Source: Azorinus chamasolen (Eukaryota > Mollusca > Bivalvia > Cardiida > Solecurtidae). Taken from it: 64,000 nucleotides of DNA. The notes beneath the pieces are model-generated. The model had not been told where the DNA came from. It saw nothing but the letters and a program-made list of their open reading frames with translations, and did no database searches. The stretch's first letter is position 1. Every line of letters starts with the position of its first letter. The stretch covers positions 78,232,003 to 78,296,002 of the forward strand of contig OY755241.1 of NCBI GenBank assembly GCA_963576725.1, written 5' to 3'. The position numbers and the translations under genes were made by a program. Positions 1 to 11,009 of this stretch are shown here, in pieces.

Positions 1-755
1 TGGCTCAGGAAAACACGACCGACAACCACCGGTCTCTCGGCACGAATATGGGTAGGGTAACAACATTGAAAAACTAAAACCGTCATAATTTTTGAACGGA
101 GAAAGAACGAAAACCACAGGTAAATTGCAAAGTTGCTTGTTGTGATGAGATCTACCGATTGGTATTTCGTTTTCTGGGACAGGCGCAACATGAGCGAGAA
201 GGTGGTCGAAAATGATTTCTGGTCAAAGTTTGATCTGTTATAAATCAGGAACTATAGGAGATATCTAAAATAATTTCAACAGCAAATGTGCTTCATTTGA
301 CAAGCTCTATCAATTATCGTCAAATTTTCTCATCCAGTCCTTCTGGTTCTGGTTTTTCACTTTTGTGCATTATTTTGAGGTATCAGATTTGAAACCTTTA
401 TATCAATCGATTTAACAGTCAGAAATGGACAACTTTTATTCTTACATTTTATATCTTTAGATCGATTTACCCTCCCCCATGTCAAGTTCATACACTGAGG
501 TCAAACTTCAGATTTGTATAATGAATGACATTTGAACAATGACAGACAAACACTTCATATTGCCATATATGTGCATTTAATAAAACTGTATTTTTGGAAT
601 GGTTGCATTTGAGGTAAAACGTAACAGAAAAACGTAAAGGCCAAATTGACACCCTTGGAAATAATAATAAGAATTCATATACATGTGATTCAAGGATATG
701 CTGGACGAATTTTTTTTTAAATAATTTAACAAATAGCAACCACAGTGATAAATAT
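1..755. other. No gene seen; unique-looking AT-rich sequence
   Basis: Both strands are broken by stops, and I see no exon with plausible splice sites. No family repeat used elsewhere in the window was recognised here. Confidence 0.5.
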
Positions 756-761
756 TGTTTT

Positions 762-1000
762 AACACTTTCCCTGATGAATATTCACGCAGGAAATAATGC
801 CATCATGAATATTAATAAGAATATTTTTTATAATGGCATTAATGAACACAGTATATTTTGGCTCAGGCAGAAACTGTAGAATCAGATCTATATTACACCA
901 TAAGCAAACAGAGCAGACCCTATAGGAGCCGCCTGATCTGGGTCTACTCTGTTTGCAGATGCGCCGAAATGCGCTTACATAAGGGAAAGGTTTCAAGCTA
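762..1000. repeat. TTAA-type palindromic MITE, diverged copy
   Basis: The left end reads ACACTTTCCCTGATGAATATT and the right end ATAAGGGAAAGGTT, imperfect forms of the CCCTTTCCCT/AGGGAAAGGG ends seen in better copies. The centre has GCAAACAGAGCAGACCC facing GGGTCTACTCTGTTTGC around a short GGAGC core, so the middle folds into a hairpin. Confidence 0.7.
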
Positions 1001-1099
1001 ATCGCAAACATGGTGTGATCGTTTAGATGATGAAAATGATATCTGGATATTTGAATGCCTGAGGTCAATTTTCCAACCCAGGTTGACAGTATTGTGTAC

Positions 1100-1374
1100 A
1101 GTATATAATTTTGATATGTTGTGGGTTATATTAAAGCTTTGTTATAACATTATGTGGTATATATCTTTGTATATATATATTGTATAAAAAACGTCATGTG
1201 ATATATATATATAAATACTTTTTGTATAGACTATGTGGTATATATATAAATATATATATACTTTTTATAATCTAAGTGGTATATATATATATGATTTTTG
1301 TATAAATATTACGGGTTGGAACTGAAGCCCCACAGTAAGGTTTGACACAGAGACCCCGTAACTGACCATATTTC

Positions 1375-1446
<72 letters not shown>
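1100..1446. repeat. TA-rich tract ending in a long (TA)n microsatellite
   Basis: Several short ATATATAT blocks lie at 1160-1300, and a pure TA run of about 68 bases fills 1379-1446. The run abuts the truncated left side of the next MITE. Confidence 0.9.
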
Positions 1447-1448
<2 letters not shown>

Positions 1449-1450
<2 letters not shown>

Positions 1451-1601
1451 GTTAAAGGCAGGTGGTTGCTTAAAGCAAGGTGAAAGTAAAACAGAACGCT
1501 CATTTAGGAGTGTTCTGTTTTACCTTGCTTGAAGCCCATCTGCCCTAAATTTCAAATAATTAACACAATTTAGTGGCCATTATAAAGAGTTTTTACTGTA
1601 T
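1449..1601. repeat. ACAGTAAAACC-type palindromic MITE, left end lost
   Basis: The arms GGCAGGTGGTTGCTTAAAGC and GCTTGAAGCCCATCTGCC face each other around AGAACGCTCATTTAGGAGTG. The right end is AAAGAGTTTTTACTGTA, matching intact copies at 10163 and 36970. The left terminus is replaced by the TA microsatellite. Confidence 0.75.
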
Positions 1602-2487
1602 GTTGGTTGTATTTCGTCCTCTTTGAGATAAAATAAACACATAAATATCACATAACCCTTCTGGCTTGATACAAGCTCTAACATGTTCTTTTAATATGAA
1701 TAAGATTTTTGCATTTAATAGTTACGACCCAGATAAGATATTTGTGTGCAATTTGAACATAGTTCTGCTGGAACTTGGTTTAAGCATCCATGGCTTGCAT
1801 CCAAACAATGTGATTCATTTTGTCCAATAAACTTGAACTTTTTGTGTCACTTAGGGATCACTTTCCTGTAGTCTATGTTCCTCTCATTAAGGACCATTGA
1901 TGTAACTAAGGTCCATCACTCTGCATGCAATACTTTTTGAGTTATTCCCCTCTGTTCTGATTTTCGCACTCCAGCATATTAACAGTTTTTGTGTCAGTTG
2001 CGAGCAGGTGACACGTGTGTTCCTTCGAACACTCTTGTTTAGTGCTGAGCAAGACCTTGACTAAAATTTGGAAACAGTGGAACATGGCATCAGATAAGGA
2101 TCTAAAGTGTTTGCAATTTATGTCTATTTTTCTTAGAAGTTTAACAATTAGAAATTCAAGCAGGGAAAAATTTGGAAACCGATGACATAGCAGCATTTAT
2201 AGGGTTAATTAAAATGTATCATCCAATTTGTACTGCAGAACCAGATTTACATACATGTCATCAGCAGGCAAATAAAGAAAGCCTGCATACACAGTGTTTA
2301 CATCATAACTGCTACCCCAATCTTCACCAATCTTTGTATGACACAGTGTGTAAGGGTCTTTGGATTGCATGTAGTGTCATGCACACGTTATATAATAACA
2401 CTTCTTCTGCATGGATATGTTTACTTTAAATCACATTGATGATTCAACTCGTCCATTTCAGGGTATCTGCTGAAATCAATCAGTTCA
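1602..2487. other. No gene seen
   Basis: Only short open frames are present, without supporting splice signals or recognisable protein motifs. Confidence 0.45.
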
Positions 2488-2701
2488 CTTCCGGCTTGGA
2501 TATGGTATATGGACTGTCATGAGGGCCAACTAACAGATCTGCCTTTCTTTACTCTCCTCCAAACCAAGGCCTTTTACAAAAGCCACATTTCTGGACCTGT
2601 TCTACAATGAATTGAGCAAAATAGCCAGTAATAAGAGGCATCTGGAAGATGAGACAATCTACTCATGGGAGGTGTTCCTCCAGGACATAGAAAGTATTTA
2701 A
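2488..2701 (+). pseudogene. Decayed coding-like fragment, unknown family
   Basis: Two overlapping frames carry protein-like sequence. One, from 2488, contains WYMDCHEGQLTDLPFFTLLQ. The other, ending in TAA at 2699-2701, contains FLDLFYNELSKIASNKRHL and then YSWEVFLQDIESI. They look like one reading frame broken by an indel near 2570. There is no credible start, and I do not recognise the family. It could be an old transposon remnant or a broken exon. Chance open frames are the alternative. Confidence 0.25.
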
Positions 2702-2854
2702 AGGTTTCAAAATAGGCAAGTCACCAGCAAGTGCTTTTTGTTGTTTGTCCATCTTTACTATATAGGAATCACTTTGTCTGTCGATCCGTGTCTGGGGTAA
2801 CTGTCCGTGTCTGGGGTGTATCTCCTAAAGTAGTATATCATGTAGGATTATCAA

Positions 2855-3115
2855 ATATTATTATTATTATTATTATACCACATTTATATAGCGCTCTTTT
2901 CACACAGAATATGTGCAGTCAAAAGCGCTGCACATGGATGAAATCTCTAATCGGAACGACCCTCATGATTATCTATCCAGACAATGAAAGATTTACAATA
3001 GATATAAAATCACTAGCCGTAAAGAACCGCATGTGTGGATACGTATTAGGATTTACGAGTGTTGCGAACCATTTTCAGGTCACCTTGACCTTAATTGAAA
3101 AACCTTGTCTGGAGT
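2855..3115 (+). repeat. Interspersed repeat with (ATT)n head and TATAGCGCTC motif
   Basis: An ATTATTATTATT run is followed by ACCACATTTATATAGCGCTC, then TGTGCAGTCAAAAGCGCTGC, and GAAAGATTTACAATAG further on. The same order recurs at 6515-6830, so this is one dispersed family. GCGCT...AGCGC can pair. Confidence 0.8.
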
Positions 3116-3183
3116 AGGATAGCAGAGTGCTGCATACCACTTTAACCCTTTACTCCATAGATAATCATTTTAATGCCTTTAAT

Positions 3184-3625
3184 TATACCCCCACAAATAA
3201 AGTCTGAGGGGTGTATACTTTAATTAGCCTGTCAGTTGGTCTGTCTGCAAAATCTTGTTCACCAAACTCCTACTTCAGTTTCAACCTGATACACTTGATA
3301 CTTGGCATAACTGTTAATCAGGAGTAGTAGATGTGCACGATGCAGGTCTTTATGACCTTGACCTCTGGCCTTGGAATTTGCGGTTGGCCTGATTGACTGT
3401 CTGAAAAATCTTGTACGACAATTCCTCCATTTCAACCTGATTCATTTGATACTTGGCATAAATGTTAATCAGAAGTAGTAGATGTGCAATACACAAATTT
3501 CAGGTCATCTTGACCTTGACCTCTGACCTACGTTATTGAAAAACCTTGTCAGGAGCTAACTGCTATACTAGATCATCTAGGATTACAAAACCTAGTATGT
3601 GGATATATATTGGGATTGCAGAGTG
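3184..3625 (+). mobile_element. Pearl-like non-autonomous element (TATACCCCC family)
   Basis: It starts with a short hairpin, TATACCCCCAC facing GAGGGGTGTATA, followed by GGTCTGTCTGC. Two internal repeats follow, each with TTCAACCTGATACACTTGATA-like text and a block like CAGGTC...TGACCTTGACCTCTG. The architecture matches the other hairpin-headed elements in the window, although the sequence is its own. Confidence 0.6.
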
Positions 3626-3673
3626 TCGCGGAGTGAAACATTTAAAAGCTGAGAGGGTAGGGGTGGCGATGTC

Positions 3674-3781
3674 AGCCAGTCTGTCTCTGTGTTGACCAGA
3701 CAATTACTTTCAGAATGCATGGCGGCACAGCCAGTCTGTCTCTGTGTTGACCAGACAATTACTTTCAGAATGCATGGCGGC
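3674..3781 (+). repeat. Tandem duplication of about 53 bp
   Basis: The block beginning CAGCCAGTCTGTCTCTGTG and ending AATGCATGGCGG occurs twice in direct succession with no visible mismatch, so the duplication is recent or an assembly artefact. Confidence 0.9.
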
Positions 3782-4005
3782 AGGAAGTTAATTTTGGTTT
3801 GAAGTTACCTATTCAGTTTGGAAGAACCCTGAAGATTTTTGACCAGATCCATCAAAGGTCAAGGTCTGGTCTCTGCTGCTGCAGATAGATTTGTTTCAAA
3901 TATACCCCCCCCCCTTCCCCATCCGGCACCCTTTTTGTCTCCTTGTCCAGATGATAACTTCACAAAGCATAACACCAGGAAGTTTAGTTTGGATTTGCAA
4001 GTTGC

Positions 4006-4082
4006 TTAACCCTTTCCCTCATATAAACGTGTTTGCAACGTGTTGCAAACAGAGTAGACCCAGATCAGACAGCTCCTAGCTT
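4006..4082. repeat. TTAA-type MITE, left half only
   Basis: It begins TTAACCCTTTCCCTCATAT and runs through GCAAACAGAGTAGACCCAGA, then stops after the first half of the central palindrome. Confidence 0.75.
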
Positions 4083-4275
4083 AACATCCATATCAAACTC
4101 GAAAGCCATTATGGCCATTCAGGCTTTTGATTTTCTCCAACTGTTTGGATGCATTTTATAATATTTTATTCATTAACCCTCATTATCTGTTAGCATCACA
4201 TCTGGATCCAAACCAGTTTGCAAATGTTATCACAACCAGTAGAGTGCTAAGATCAATGCTCTCTGTTATTTCCAG

Positions 4276-4355
4276 ATCATGATGTTCCTGGCTTGGACCT
4301 ACAAATCACTGACCAAAAGGGTAAACCAGTCCAACTTCCACCAGAGGAGAAAAGG
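4276..4355 (+). CDS. NUB1: NUB1-like exon a
   Basis: The acceptor is TTATTTCCAG and the donor is AGG/GTAAGA. The exon starts with two bases of a split codon. It encodes [15 protein letters not shown] and ends in PPEEKR, aligning with the stretch just before the AMGYHEKGR block of vertebrate NUB1. Confidence 0.75.
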
Positions 4356-7300
4356 GTAAGAAACTTGAGCTTAACGTAAGTTTGCAGTTAATTAAAAAAT
4401 AGTCTGTTTGCAAAGGTGTTAAAAAGGTATATAAAGGGTTAAAAGGCTTGGCACAAATGTATTATAACTACTCTACACAGTACACCCTTCTAGACAAATT
4501 CTGAAGAACACTTGCAAACATTATGGATGTAGATCATGAGATACTGAGTAATTCATATTTTTGAAAAGAAATGAAAGGAAAATCTACCGAAATGGAAGAT
4601 CATATATTAACTATTTTCAAATGTACAAAGGAGTAGAACAAACGATCTGTCATTGTGGTGATGATTATATTTATTTACCTACGTTTGGACCAATCACTGG
4701 GTATTCATCAATGTTGAAGATGAAAAATTGAAGTAGAAACAAAATTTTAAAGATTAAAAGGCTTTTACAATAGTTTTGTGCTAAGTCATCAATATGTTAA
4801 AATGATTTTTGTCTGTTGAGCAATAGGTTGATAGCTACTGAAAGCAAGGAAACCTTTCTCTTTTCAAAGTTGTTTTCTATATTTTTGCCTTGCAGGCTTT
4901 AACCTTGGCTATGACCCTGCATGAGAAGGGCAGACAAGCCTTGAGGAAGAAGAATATATCACTGGCTTTACCTCTCTTGTTGGAAGCTGACAAAGAATTC
5001 AGGTAAATCAGTTAGGACTCTAGATTATAGAGATGGTCAGTCCTTTTTAAATATCTTCAAGGCTTTAGATAGATGGGCAATGATCTATCAAGCATTTCTT
5101 ACATGAAAATTCATGATGGGGAGGGTTAACCTTTTACTCCATGCATATTACTGAAAGAAATAGTGATATTTTGTGAATATCAATTAGGTTATATGTTATA
5201 ATAGCAAATTCTTGGGCAGTACAGAAGTTGTAGAATCATAATTTATATCATAAGCAAACACAGCTGACCCTGGTCAGACAGCTCCTACAGGAGCTATCTG
5301 ATCAGAGTCTACTTTGTTTGCAAAATCGTAGAAAGGTCTGTTCACAGAGAAAAGGGTTCACTAAGGCTCCTGTCTACAGCCATAGTCTTATTTCTCTGCC
5401 AAACTTTTGTTAGCCGTCATATGAATTGCTTCAGAGATTCATTCAAATGAGCATCAACTCAGGTTTGGCTGACAAATATGGAAAACATTTATCATAAAAT
5501 CTGATCACAGTTTTCTGTGTTTGCTTGTGTGTTACAGGTCCTCTACTGTCTGCCATGGCAATAAATTGCACATACACAGATTAAAATTCATATAAGCCTT
5601 TTCCTTCATGCTCTTTCTGACTTGTAATAGCTCTGAATCTACAGTTTCTACCAATACCAAACACCCTGTGTATACAGAGCAACAGATAAAGTTGGGTACT
5701 TAAATACTAAAATCACCATTTCTCTACCAAATCCTATGTTGTGACCACTCTTCGAGACGATTCTAAAGAGTGGTCACAACATAGGGTTTGGTGGAGAAAT
5801 AAAGGAGTTATTCTTGAAAATGTTTTAATTTACACGTCTTATCTGGACCTCTGCTATATATGACATTATAAAAAAAATCGTGCTGTCATAATTTCTTACA
5901 TGAATTCAATAACTAAATTCGTATAATGACCATTGAACAAGAGATTGTCTTTTGTTTGTCTTTGGCCGTTTCAGAAACTGTAGAATATTCCATAAGTAAA
6001 CAAAGCACACCCTAATGAGACAGCTCCTGCAGGACTCGCCTAATCTGGGTTTACTCTGTTTGCAAAGGAATTAAATGGAATATCTATGAAGTAAAGGGTT
6101 ATGACAGTTATTCGTGATGTAAACAGTGTAATGACCCATTGTTTTCAGGCAATGTTCGTCCACTCTTCTGGACGTTGTGGATAACTACGCCATCTTGTGT
6201 CTGGACATCGTCTGGTGCTACCTGTGTTTGAAGAATATAGATGATCTGCCTGATGCTGGTAAATACAAGGGAAACGTCATGCATTATAAAAGTCATAGGA
6301 GACAAAAGGGAAATATAATAGGACCAGTTTATATGTAAACCATTGACAGTTTAACCCTTTCCTTCATGGAAGCAGCTTTTGGCATCTCTGCAAACAGAGT
6401 AGACCCAGATCAGATAACTCCTGTAGAATCTTTCAGATTTGGGTCTGCTCTTTTTGCTTATGAAATAATAAAGTTCTCATTCTACTGATTATACAATGGC
6501 TAAACATTCCTGTATTTATTATTATTATTATACCACATTTATATAGCGCTCTTTTCACGCAGCATATGTGCGTTCAAAAGCGCTGCACATGGATAAAATC
6601 ACTATTTAAACTGGAACGGACCGCATACTTATCTATCCAGGCAATGAAAGATATACACTAGATATACAATAGATATAAGATCACTAGCCTGAAGGAACCA
6701 CATGATCGTCCATCTGGTCAATGAATGATATGCAATAGATATACAATAGATATAAAATCACTTACTGGTATTAACCACATGATTATCTACCCAGTCAATG
6801 AAAGATTTTTATATACCATAATAAAAATCCATCTAATTAATATTCATGATGTCAATATTTCTAACAAGAATATTCATGCAGGAAAGAGTTAAACCTTTGT
6901 AACCCTTTTCACACATGGTAGAGTTTGTGTTTAACCCTTTCCCTTATATAAAAGTGTTTTCACGCATTTACAAACAGAGTAGACCCAGATCAGATGGCTC
7001 CTAGAGGAGCCGTCTGATCAGGGTCTGCTCTGTTTGCTAATAGAACTTGATAGATCTGTTTGTTGGCTTTCTGAAAAGTCTATGTGTAACACCTTCCATA
7101 TTTGTTTACAACTATTTTGTTAATGAATATTCAGTAGGTACTGAAAGTTGGTCTAAATACAGAACAGGGAAAGGGTGTAAAGATTGTCATTTACTTCAAT
7201 TTTCAATATACATTTATCTTCCATTTCCTTTCAAATTAATGCATTTATTCCTACAGTCCCTGAAAACAGATATTAAAATAAACAGTTTAGACCCAGATCG

Positions 7301-10300
7301 GAGGTGTTGTTCAAACACATATTAGCAAAAGAAATCCCCCACATGAAGAGAAAATTAAATTGGTTCTTACAATTATATTTTGGCAAAAGAACTTTTTCCA
7401 ACTGATTACTCCATATATATACACTTATGCACACACTATAGAGACTATAAAATCAGATCTATCTTGTTCCATATTCCATAAGCAAACTTGGCAGACCCTG
7501 ATTAGACAGCTTGTACAGTAGTCATCTGGTCTGGGTCTACTCTGTTTGTTTAGGTGTGGAAAGACGTCTCTATCAATTAAAGAGTCCATAATGTCCAAGT
7601 ACCTTTTTTTCTGTGACTCTGGCCATATATGTTTAGATTTGTTTTTTAGCTGAAAGGCTTCAGAACAGTGAGACTTTCTTTCACAAAAGCTATGGTACCA
7701 ACTTGGAGCACTTGATGACAGTGAAGGTAAGTAATCAATTTCTAAATATAATTTTAATTCTTTAAACCCTTTTGACACTATGTTACCAAAGGCAGTTACA
7801 CTGTTGGAACACATTTTGCTTATATATTTGTTTGTGGACCCATTTTAAGCTTGTCTGATTCGAAGAAAAGTCTTAACTATTGCGATCTTTGGGTCATAGG
7901 CGTTGTTGTTGTCGTCGTTGTCATGCAAAAACTTTAATGTAGCTCATTAATTTATCTGGACACGCACCAAATCAGACAAACTTGGCGCTGCATGCGGCTC
8001 TTATTATGTTTTGACATCAGAATTTCAAGGACAGTGAAAGTATTGCCATATCCTTGATGTTGTTGTTGTTGTGCAAAAACTTGGACATTTTGTGAGAACA
8101 GATATCACTATCGAAATTCACTCATGGGAGCCCAGTCAACTTTGCCCTTCCTTGTTCTATATAAAAACAGCCATTTTCTGCATCTCCTAGCTCCATCCAG
8201 GAATAGATCTGGGTTAAACCCTCTTAACACATTCATATTTAGTCCAAACACTGTCTCTAGATCAGCAGAAAACAAGGTCAAGAATGTTGACTTTTTTGCT
8301 ACACAAAAGTATGGTCAAACCATTACCAGGGCTGCAATTTGATATGGGAACATACTTTGTTATGCATATATTATAAGAGTTGTGACCATTGAAATAATTG
8401 CTTTTATGAACAGGTGAGTGTTTACATCTGCATGTAGTGCTCTTGTGTTGGTCATGAAGTCTGTCTGTTCAGATTGTATCTTTATTATAATGGGATGTCA
8501 TTGTACTTTCACTTTAGCAAACTACGCTGTAGTGATTTCATTTTGTTTCATGAATATTGATTAGATTATTGTTTATAATGGTATATGAACACAGAAAAGT
8601 TTGACCATTGCAGAATTTGTAGAATCAGATCTCTCTTATTTCTTAGCAAACAGTGCAGATCCTGATCAAACGACTCTTGTATGAGCTGTCTTATCTGGAT
8701 TTACACTGTCTGCAAAAAGTAAATAAAATGTGTAGATATGAAATAAAGGGTTTGTTTTGTTATTATGGTCTATCCGTACAAATGTACATTGATAGTATAA
8801 TAATATAAATGGCCTCAAGTGAGTCAAACACAATCGTGTTGTTTCTGCATTTATTTAAAAGAACAAACTAACTAATAGAATCTCCAGCAGACTGCTATAA
8901 CATACCTGTATGTGTATGAGCATGCGCAGTAGTTACTTTAGTTATAGTTTGTTTCAAGAAACTTCATGAATGAAGTTTGATAATAGAACAGGGTTAATCA
9001 TATTTTATGTTCAAGAAAGATGTATACCAGTTGTGACTATCATTTCAGTATATTGACATTACATCCCATTTTGTTATGGCAGTGATATCTCCAGCAAGGA
9101 TTCAAGGGAGATAACTTAACCCTTTCCCTGTTCTACATTTAGGCCATTTTTCAGTACCTACTGAATATTCATTAACAAAATAGTTATAAATAAATATGGA
9201 AGGTGGAACATTGTAGACATTTTAGAAAGTAAAGAAACAGATCTATCAAATTCTATTAGGAGCCGTCTGATATGGGTCTACTCTGTTTGCAAATGCGTGA
9301 AAACATGTTTACATGAGGGAAAGGGATTAGGGTTTTACTTCATTGTATAGCATTCAACTCTTTAATAGGTAATTGTATAACTTTTAGGTCAGAGTTGCAC
9401 TTCAAAGTTATCTTTTAACCCTTTCCCTCATAGAAATGCATTTTCACACATTTGCAAATGTAGTAGATCCCGATCAGATGGCTCCTAGATGAGCTGTCTG
9501 ATCAGGGTCTGCTCTGTTTGCTAGTTGAATTCGTTAGTTCTATTTCTTTGCTTTCTAAAATGGGCTACAATGTTACACTTTCCATATTTCATAATTACTA
9601 TTTTGACCATGAATATGCAGTAGATATTGAAAATTGAAATAAACAAAGAACAGGGAAAGGGTTAATAGATTTAACTTATGCACAGCAGACCTTGACCAGA
9701 CAGTTCCTACATAATCTGCCTAATCTGGGTCTACTGTTTGCAAAAGCGGAAAAGGAGGGAATATCGAGTAAACCATTCAGATGGTACTAGTCATCTGTTG
9801 TGGCAACTCTTATTGAGCATAACCATTTACTGTATATACACATGTATACGTCTTTTAACACTTTTGAAATCAGAGTAGACCCAGATCAGATGGCTCCTAC
9901 AGAAGTGGCCCTAAAATTTTATGAATATTCATATAAGAAATAGTAACATGAATATTTATTAGCTGTATATTTAATTATTTATTATGGTAAATGAACATGG
10001 GATATTTTGGCCATGGCAGCATCTATATACAGGTAATAAGATCTATATAATTCTATATGCAAATAGAGCGGACTCTGGATCAGATGGCCCCTACCGGAAC
10101 TTTCTGATCTGGCTCTATTTTTCAGGCATTAAAGGTGTCTCTGTCAGGTAAACGGTTAAAGTACAGTAAAACCTCTATAAAGCGACCACTTAAAGAAGAA
10201 CCATATCTGCCTTTATAAGCAGGTGGTTGTTTAATGCAGGATGAAAGAAATGCAGAAAGCTCCTATAGGAGCTTTCTGATTACTTTCATCCTGCATTAAG

Positions 10301-10498
10301 CTACCACCTGCCTCTGCCACCCAGAATTATTCGCCTTTTTGGTGGTCGCATTTGAGGGGTTTTACTGTAAATGTAAAATATCTGTTTCAGGGTTCTACAG
10401 GAGAGGAGGTAGCTTTGTTCATGAGACTGCATTTACTTCAGGGTATAGTGGCCTTCCACCAGAATAAACTGGACAGTGCTCAGAGACTTCTGTCCAAG
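4276..10498 (+). CDS. NUB1: NUB1-like protein (NEDD8 ultimate buster 1), central exons
   Basis: Five exons (4276-4355, 4896-5002, 6149-6258, 7650-7726, 10391-10498) join in consistent phase to about 150 residues. The order of blocks matches the middle of animal NUB1: [57 protein letters not shown], then [21 protein letters not shown]1 is known as an adaptor that binds NEDD8 and FAT10 and delivers them to the proteasome. The ubiquitin-like domain before this region and the UBA domains after it are not found here. Upstream exons may lie before position 1. Downstream, the next 2.6 kb is entirely repeats, followed by a transposase-like gene on the same strand. Either the remaining exons lie beyond the window across huge introns, or this is a truncated copy. 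All five exons are open with good GT-AG sites, so at least this part is not visibly decayed. Confidence 0.85.
4896..5002 (+). CDS. NUB1: NUB1-like exon b
   Basis: The acceptor is TTGCCTTGCAG and the donor AG/GTAAAT. It encodes [20 protein letters not shown] and LEADKEF, the most family-typical segment. Confidence 0.88.
5129..5360. repeat. TTAA-type MITE in a NUB1-like intron
   Basis: It begins TTAACCTTTTACTCCATG and ends AGAAAAGGGTT. The centre, AGACAGCTCCTACAGGAGCT, folds on itself. Confidence 0.75.
5660..5870. repeat. Palindromic MITE with CTATGTTGTGACCACTC arms
   Basis: CTATGTTGTGACCACTCTT faces AAGAGTGGTCACAACATAG around GAGACGATTCT. Flanks such as ACAGATAAAG and CTTATCTGGACCTCTG match the better copy at 15893-16086. 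Confidence 0.8.
5960..6098. repeat. TTAA-type MITE, right part
   Basis: The central palindrome is degraded (AGACAGCTCCTGCAGGACTC), and the right end GAAGTAAAGGGTTA is kept. The left end is missing. Confidence 0.65.
6149..6258 (+). CDS. NUB1: NUB1-like exon c
   Basis: The acceptor is GTTTTCAG and the donor G/GTAAAT. It encodes [20 protein letters not shown] followed by VWCYLCL, matching the LLDTVDNYAVLQLDIVWCY signature of NUB1 with few changes. Confidence 0.9.
6350..6896. repeat. TTAA-type MITE split by a nested repeat
   Basis: The left part, 6350-6500, starts TTTAACCCTTTCCTTCATGG and carries the central palindrome. The right part, 6831-6896, has TTAATATTCATGATGTC and ends CAGGAAAGAGTTAA. 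The interval is filled by the TATAGCGCTC repeat, so that repeat appears to have landed inside the MITE. Confidence 0.7.
6515..6830 (+). repeat. TATAGCGCTC interspersed repeat, second copy
   Basis: It has the same order as at 2855: an ATT run, ACCACATTTATATAGCGCTC, then TGCGTTCAAAAGCGCTGCAC. The text TATACAATAGATATA is locally duplicated within it. Confidence 0.8.
6931..7180. repeat. TTAA-type MITE, near full length (about 250 bp)
   Basis: It begins TTAACCCTTTCCCTTATAT and ends AACAGGGAAAGGGTG. The core GATGGCTCCTAGAGGAGCCG is an almost perfect hairpin flanked by GCAAACAGAG/CTCTGTTTGC-type arms. The right side carries the ATGAATATTCAGTAGGTA block typical of this subfamily. Confidence 0.9.
7428..7590. 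repeat. TTAA-type MITE, internal part only
   Basis: CATAAGCAAACTTGGCAGACC and GGGTCTACTCTGTTTG flank a degraded centre. Neither end is clear. Confidence 0.55.
7650..7726 (+). CDS. NUB1: NUB1-like exon d
   Basis: The acceptor is GTTTTTTAG and the donor AAG/GTAAGT. It encodes [20 protein letters not shown] and then HLMTVK. This corresponds to the DAEKKLNLAQKCFKNCYGEN segment of NUB1. Confidence 0.8.
7730..8540. other. NUB1-like intron, no further gene
   Basis: Contains two TTGTTGTTGT-type short runs (near 7905 and 8060) but no convincing exon. The open frame at 8124-8342 has no splice support. Confidence 0.45.
8541..8750. repeat. TTAA-type MITE, diverged
   Basis: TTAGCAAACAGTGCAGATCC faces GGATTTACACTGTCTGC, and the right flank ATATGAAATAAAGGGTTT resembles the family end. 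Confidence 0.6.
9116..9330. repeat. TTAA-type MITE
   Basis: It begins TTAACCCTTTCCCTGTTCTA and ends ATGAGGGAAAGGGATTA. The left half of the central palindrome appears lost: TAGGAGCCGTCTGATATGGG is kept without its partner. Confidence 0.8.
9415..9665. repeat. TTAA-type MITE, full length
   Basis: TTAACCCTTTCCCTCATAG starts it and CAGGGAAAGGGTTAA ends it, giving perfect inverted ends bounded by TTAA. The core GATGGCTCCTAGATGAGCTG has one mismatch in the hairpin. Confidence 0.92.
9666..10160. repeat. Two degraded TTAA-type MITE pieces
   Basis: 9675-9760 keeps AGCAGACC and GGGTCTACTGTTTGCAAA. 9850-10155 keeps AGTAGACCCAGATCAGATGG, then a second piece ending TCTCTGTCAGGTAAACGGTTAA. Confidence 0.55.
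10163..10371. repeat. ACAGTAAAACC-type palindromic MITE, full length (about 209 bp)
   Basis: It begins ACAGTAAAACCTCTATAAAG and ends GAGGGGTTTTACTGT, a clear inverted pair. The inner arms CAGGATGAAAG and CTTTCATCCTG surround AGAAAGCTCCTATAGGAGCT, so the whole element can fold. Confidence 0.9.
10391..10498 (+). CDS. NUB1: NUB1-like exon e (last recognisable)
   Basis: The acceptor is CTGTTTCAG and the donor AAG/GTAATA. It encodes 36 residues including [20 protein letters not shown], matching the LFLRLYLLQGI block of NUB1. It ends in phase 0. Confidence 0.88.
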
Positions 10499-10517
10499 GT
10501 AATACTGTAAATAGCTC

Positions 10518-10767
10518 TTAACCCGTTACCTGTTCTGTGTTTATTACACATTTCAATACCTACTGAATATTCATGGACAAAAAGGTTATAATGAAATATG
10601 AAAGGTGGAACATTGTAGTCATTTTAGAAAGTAAAGACACAGATCTTTGAAATTCTATTAGCAAACAGAGTAGACCCTGATCAGACGGCTCCTCTAGGAG
10701 CCGTCTGATCTGGGTCTACTCTGTTTGTAAATGTGTGAAAACATGTTTATATGAGGGAAAGGGTTAA
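10518..10767. repeat. TTAA-type MITE, full length
   Basis: It begins TTAACCCGTTACCTGTTC and ends ATGAGGGAAAGGGTTAA. The core GACGGCTCCTCTAGGAGCCG is a perfect hairpin. Its right TTAA also serves as the left TTAA of the next MITE. Confidence 0.92.
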
Positions 10768-10991
10768 CCCGTAACTGCTTGAATATTCATGACATTAGAA
10801 CTATGAATATTAAAATAAGCTGAATTTTTACAATGGCTCCGTGAACAAGAGAACTTTCACCATGGCAGAAACTGTAGAAATAGATCTATAAGCAAACAGA
10901 GTAGACCCTGATGGTCGCATAGGATCTATCAGGTCTGGGTCTACTCTATTTGCAAAGGTGCCAAAAGGCTTCTGTTTGAAGTAAAGGGTGA
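10764..10991. repeat. TTAA-type MITE, abutting its neighbour
   Basis: It begins TTAACCCGTAACTGCTTG and ends GAAGTAAAGGGTGA. The palindrome is worn (GATGGTCGCATAGGATC). Confidence 0.8.
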
Positions 10992-11009
10992 AGTGACCAC
11001 TCAAAAGGT

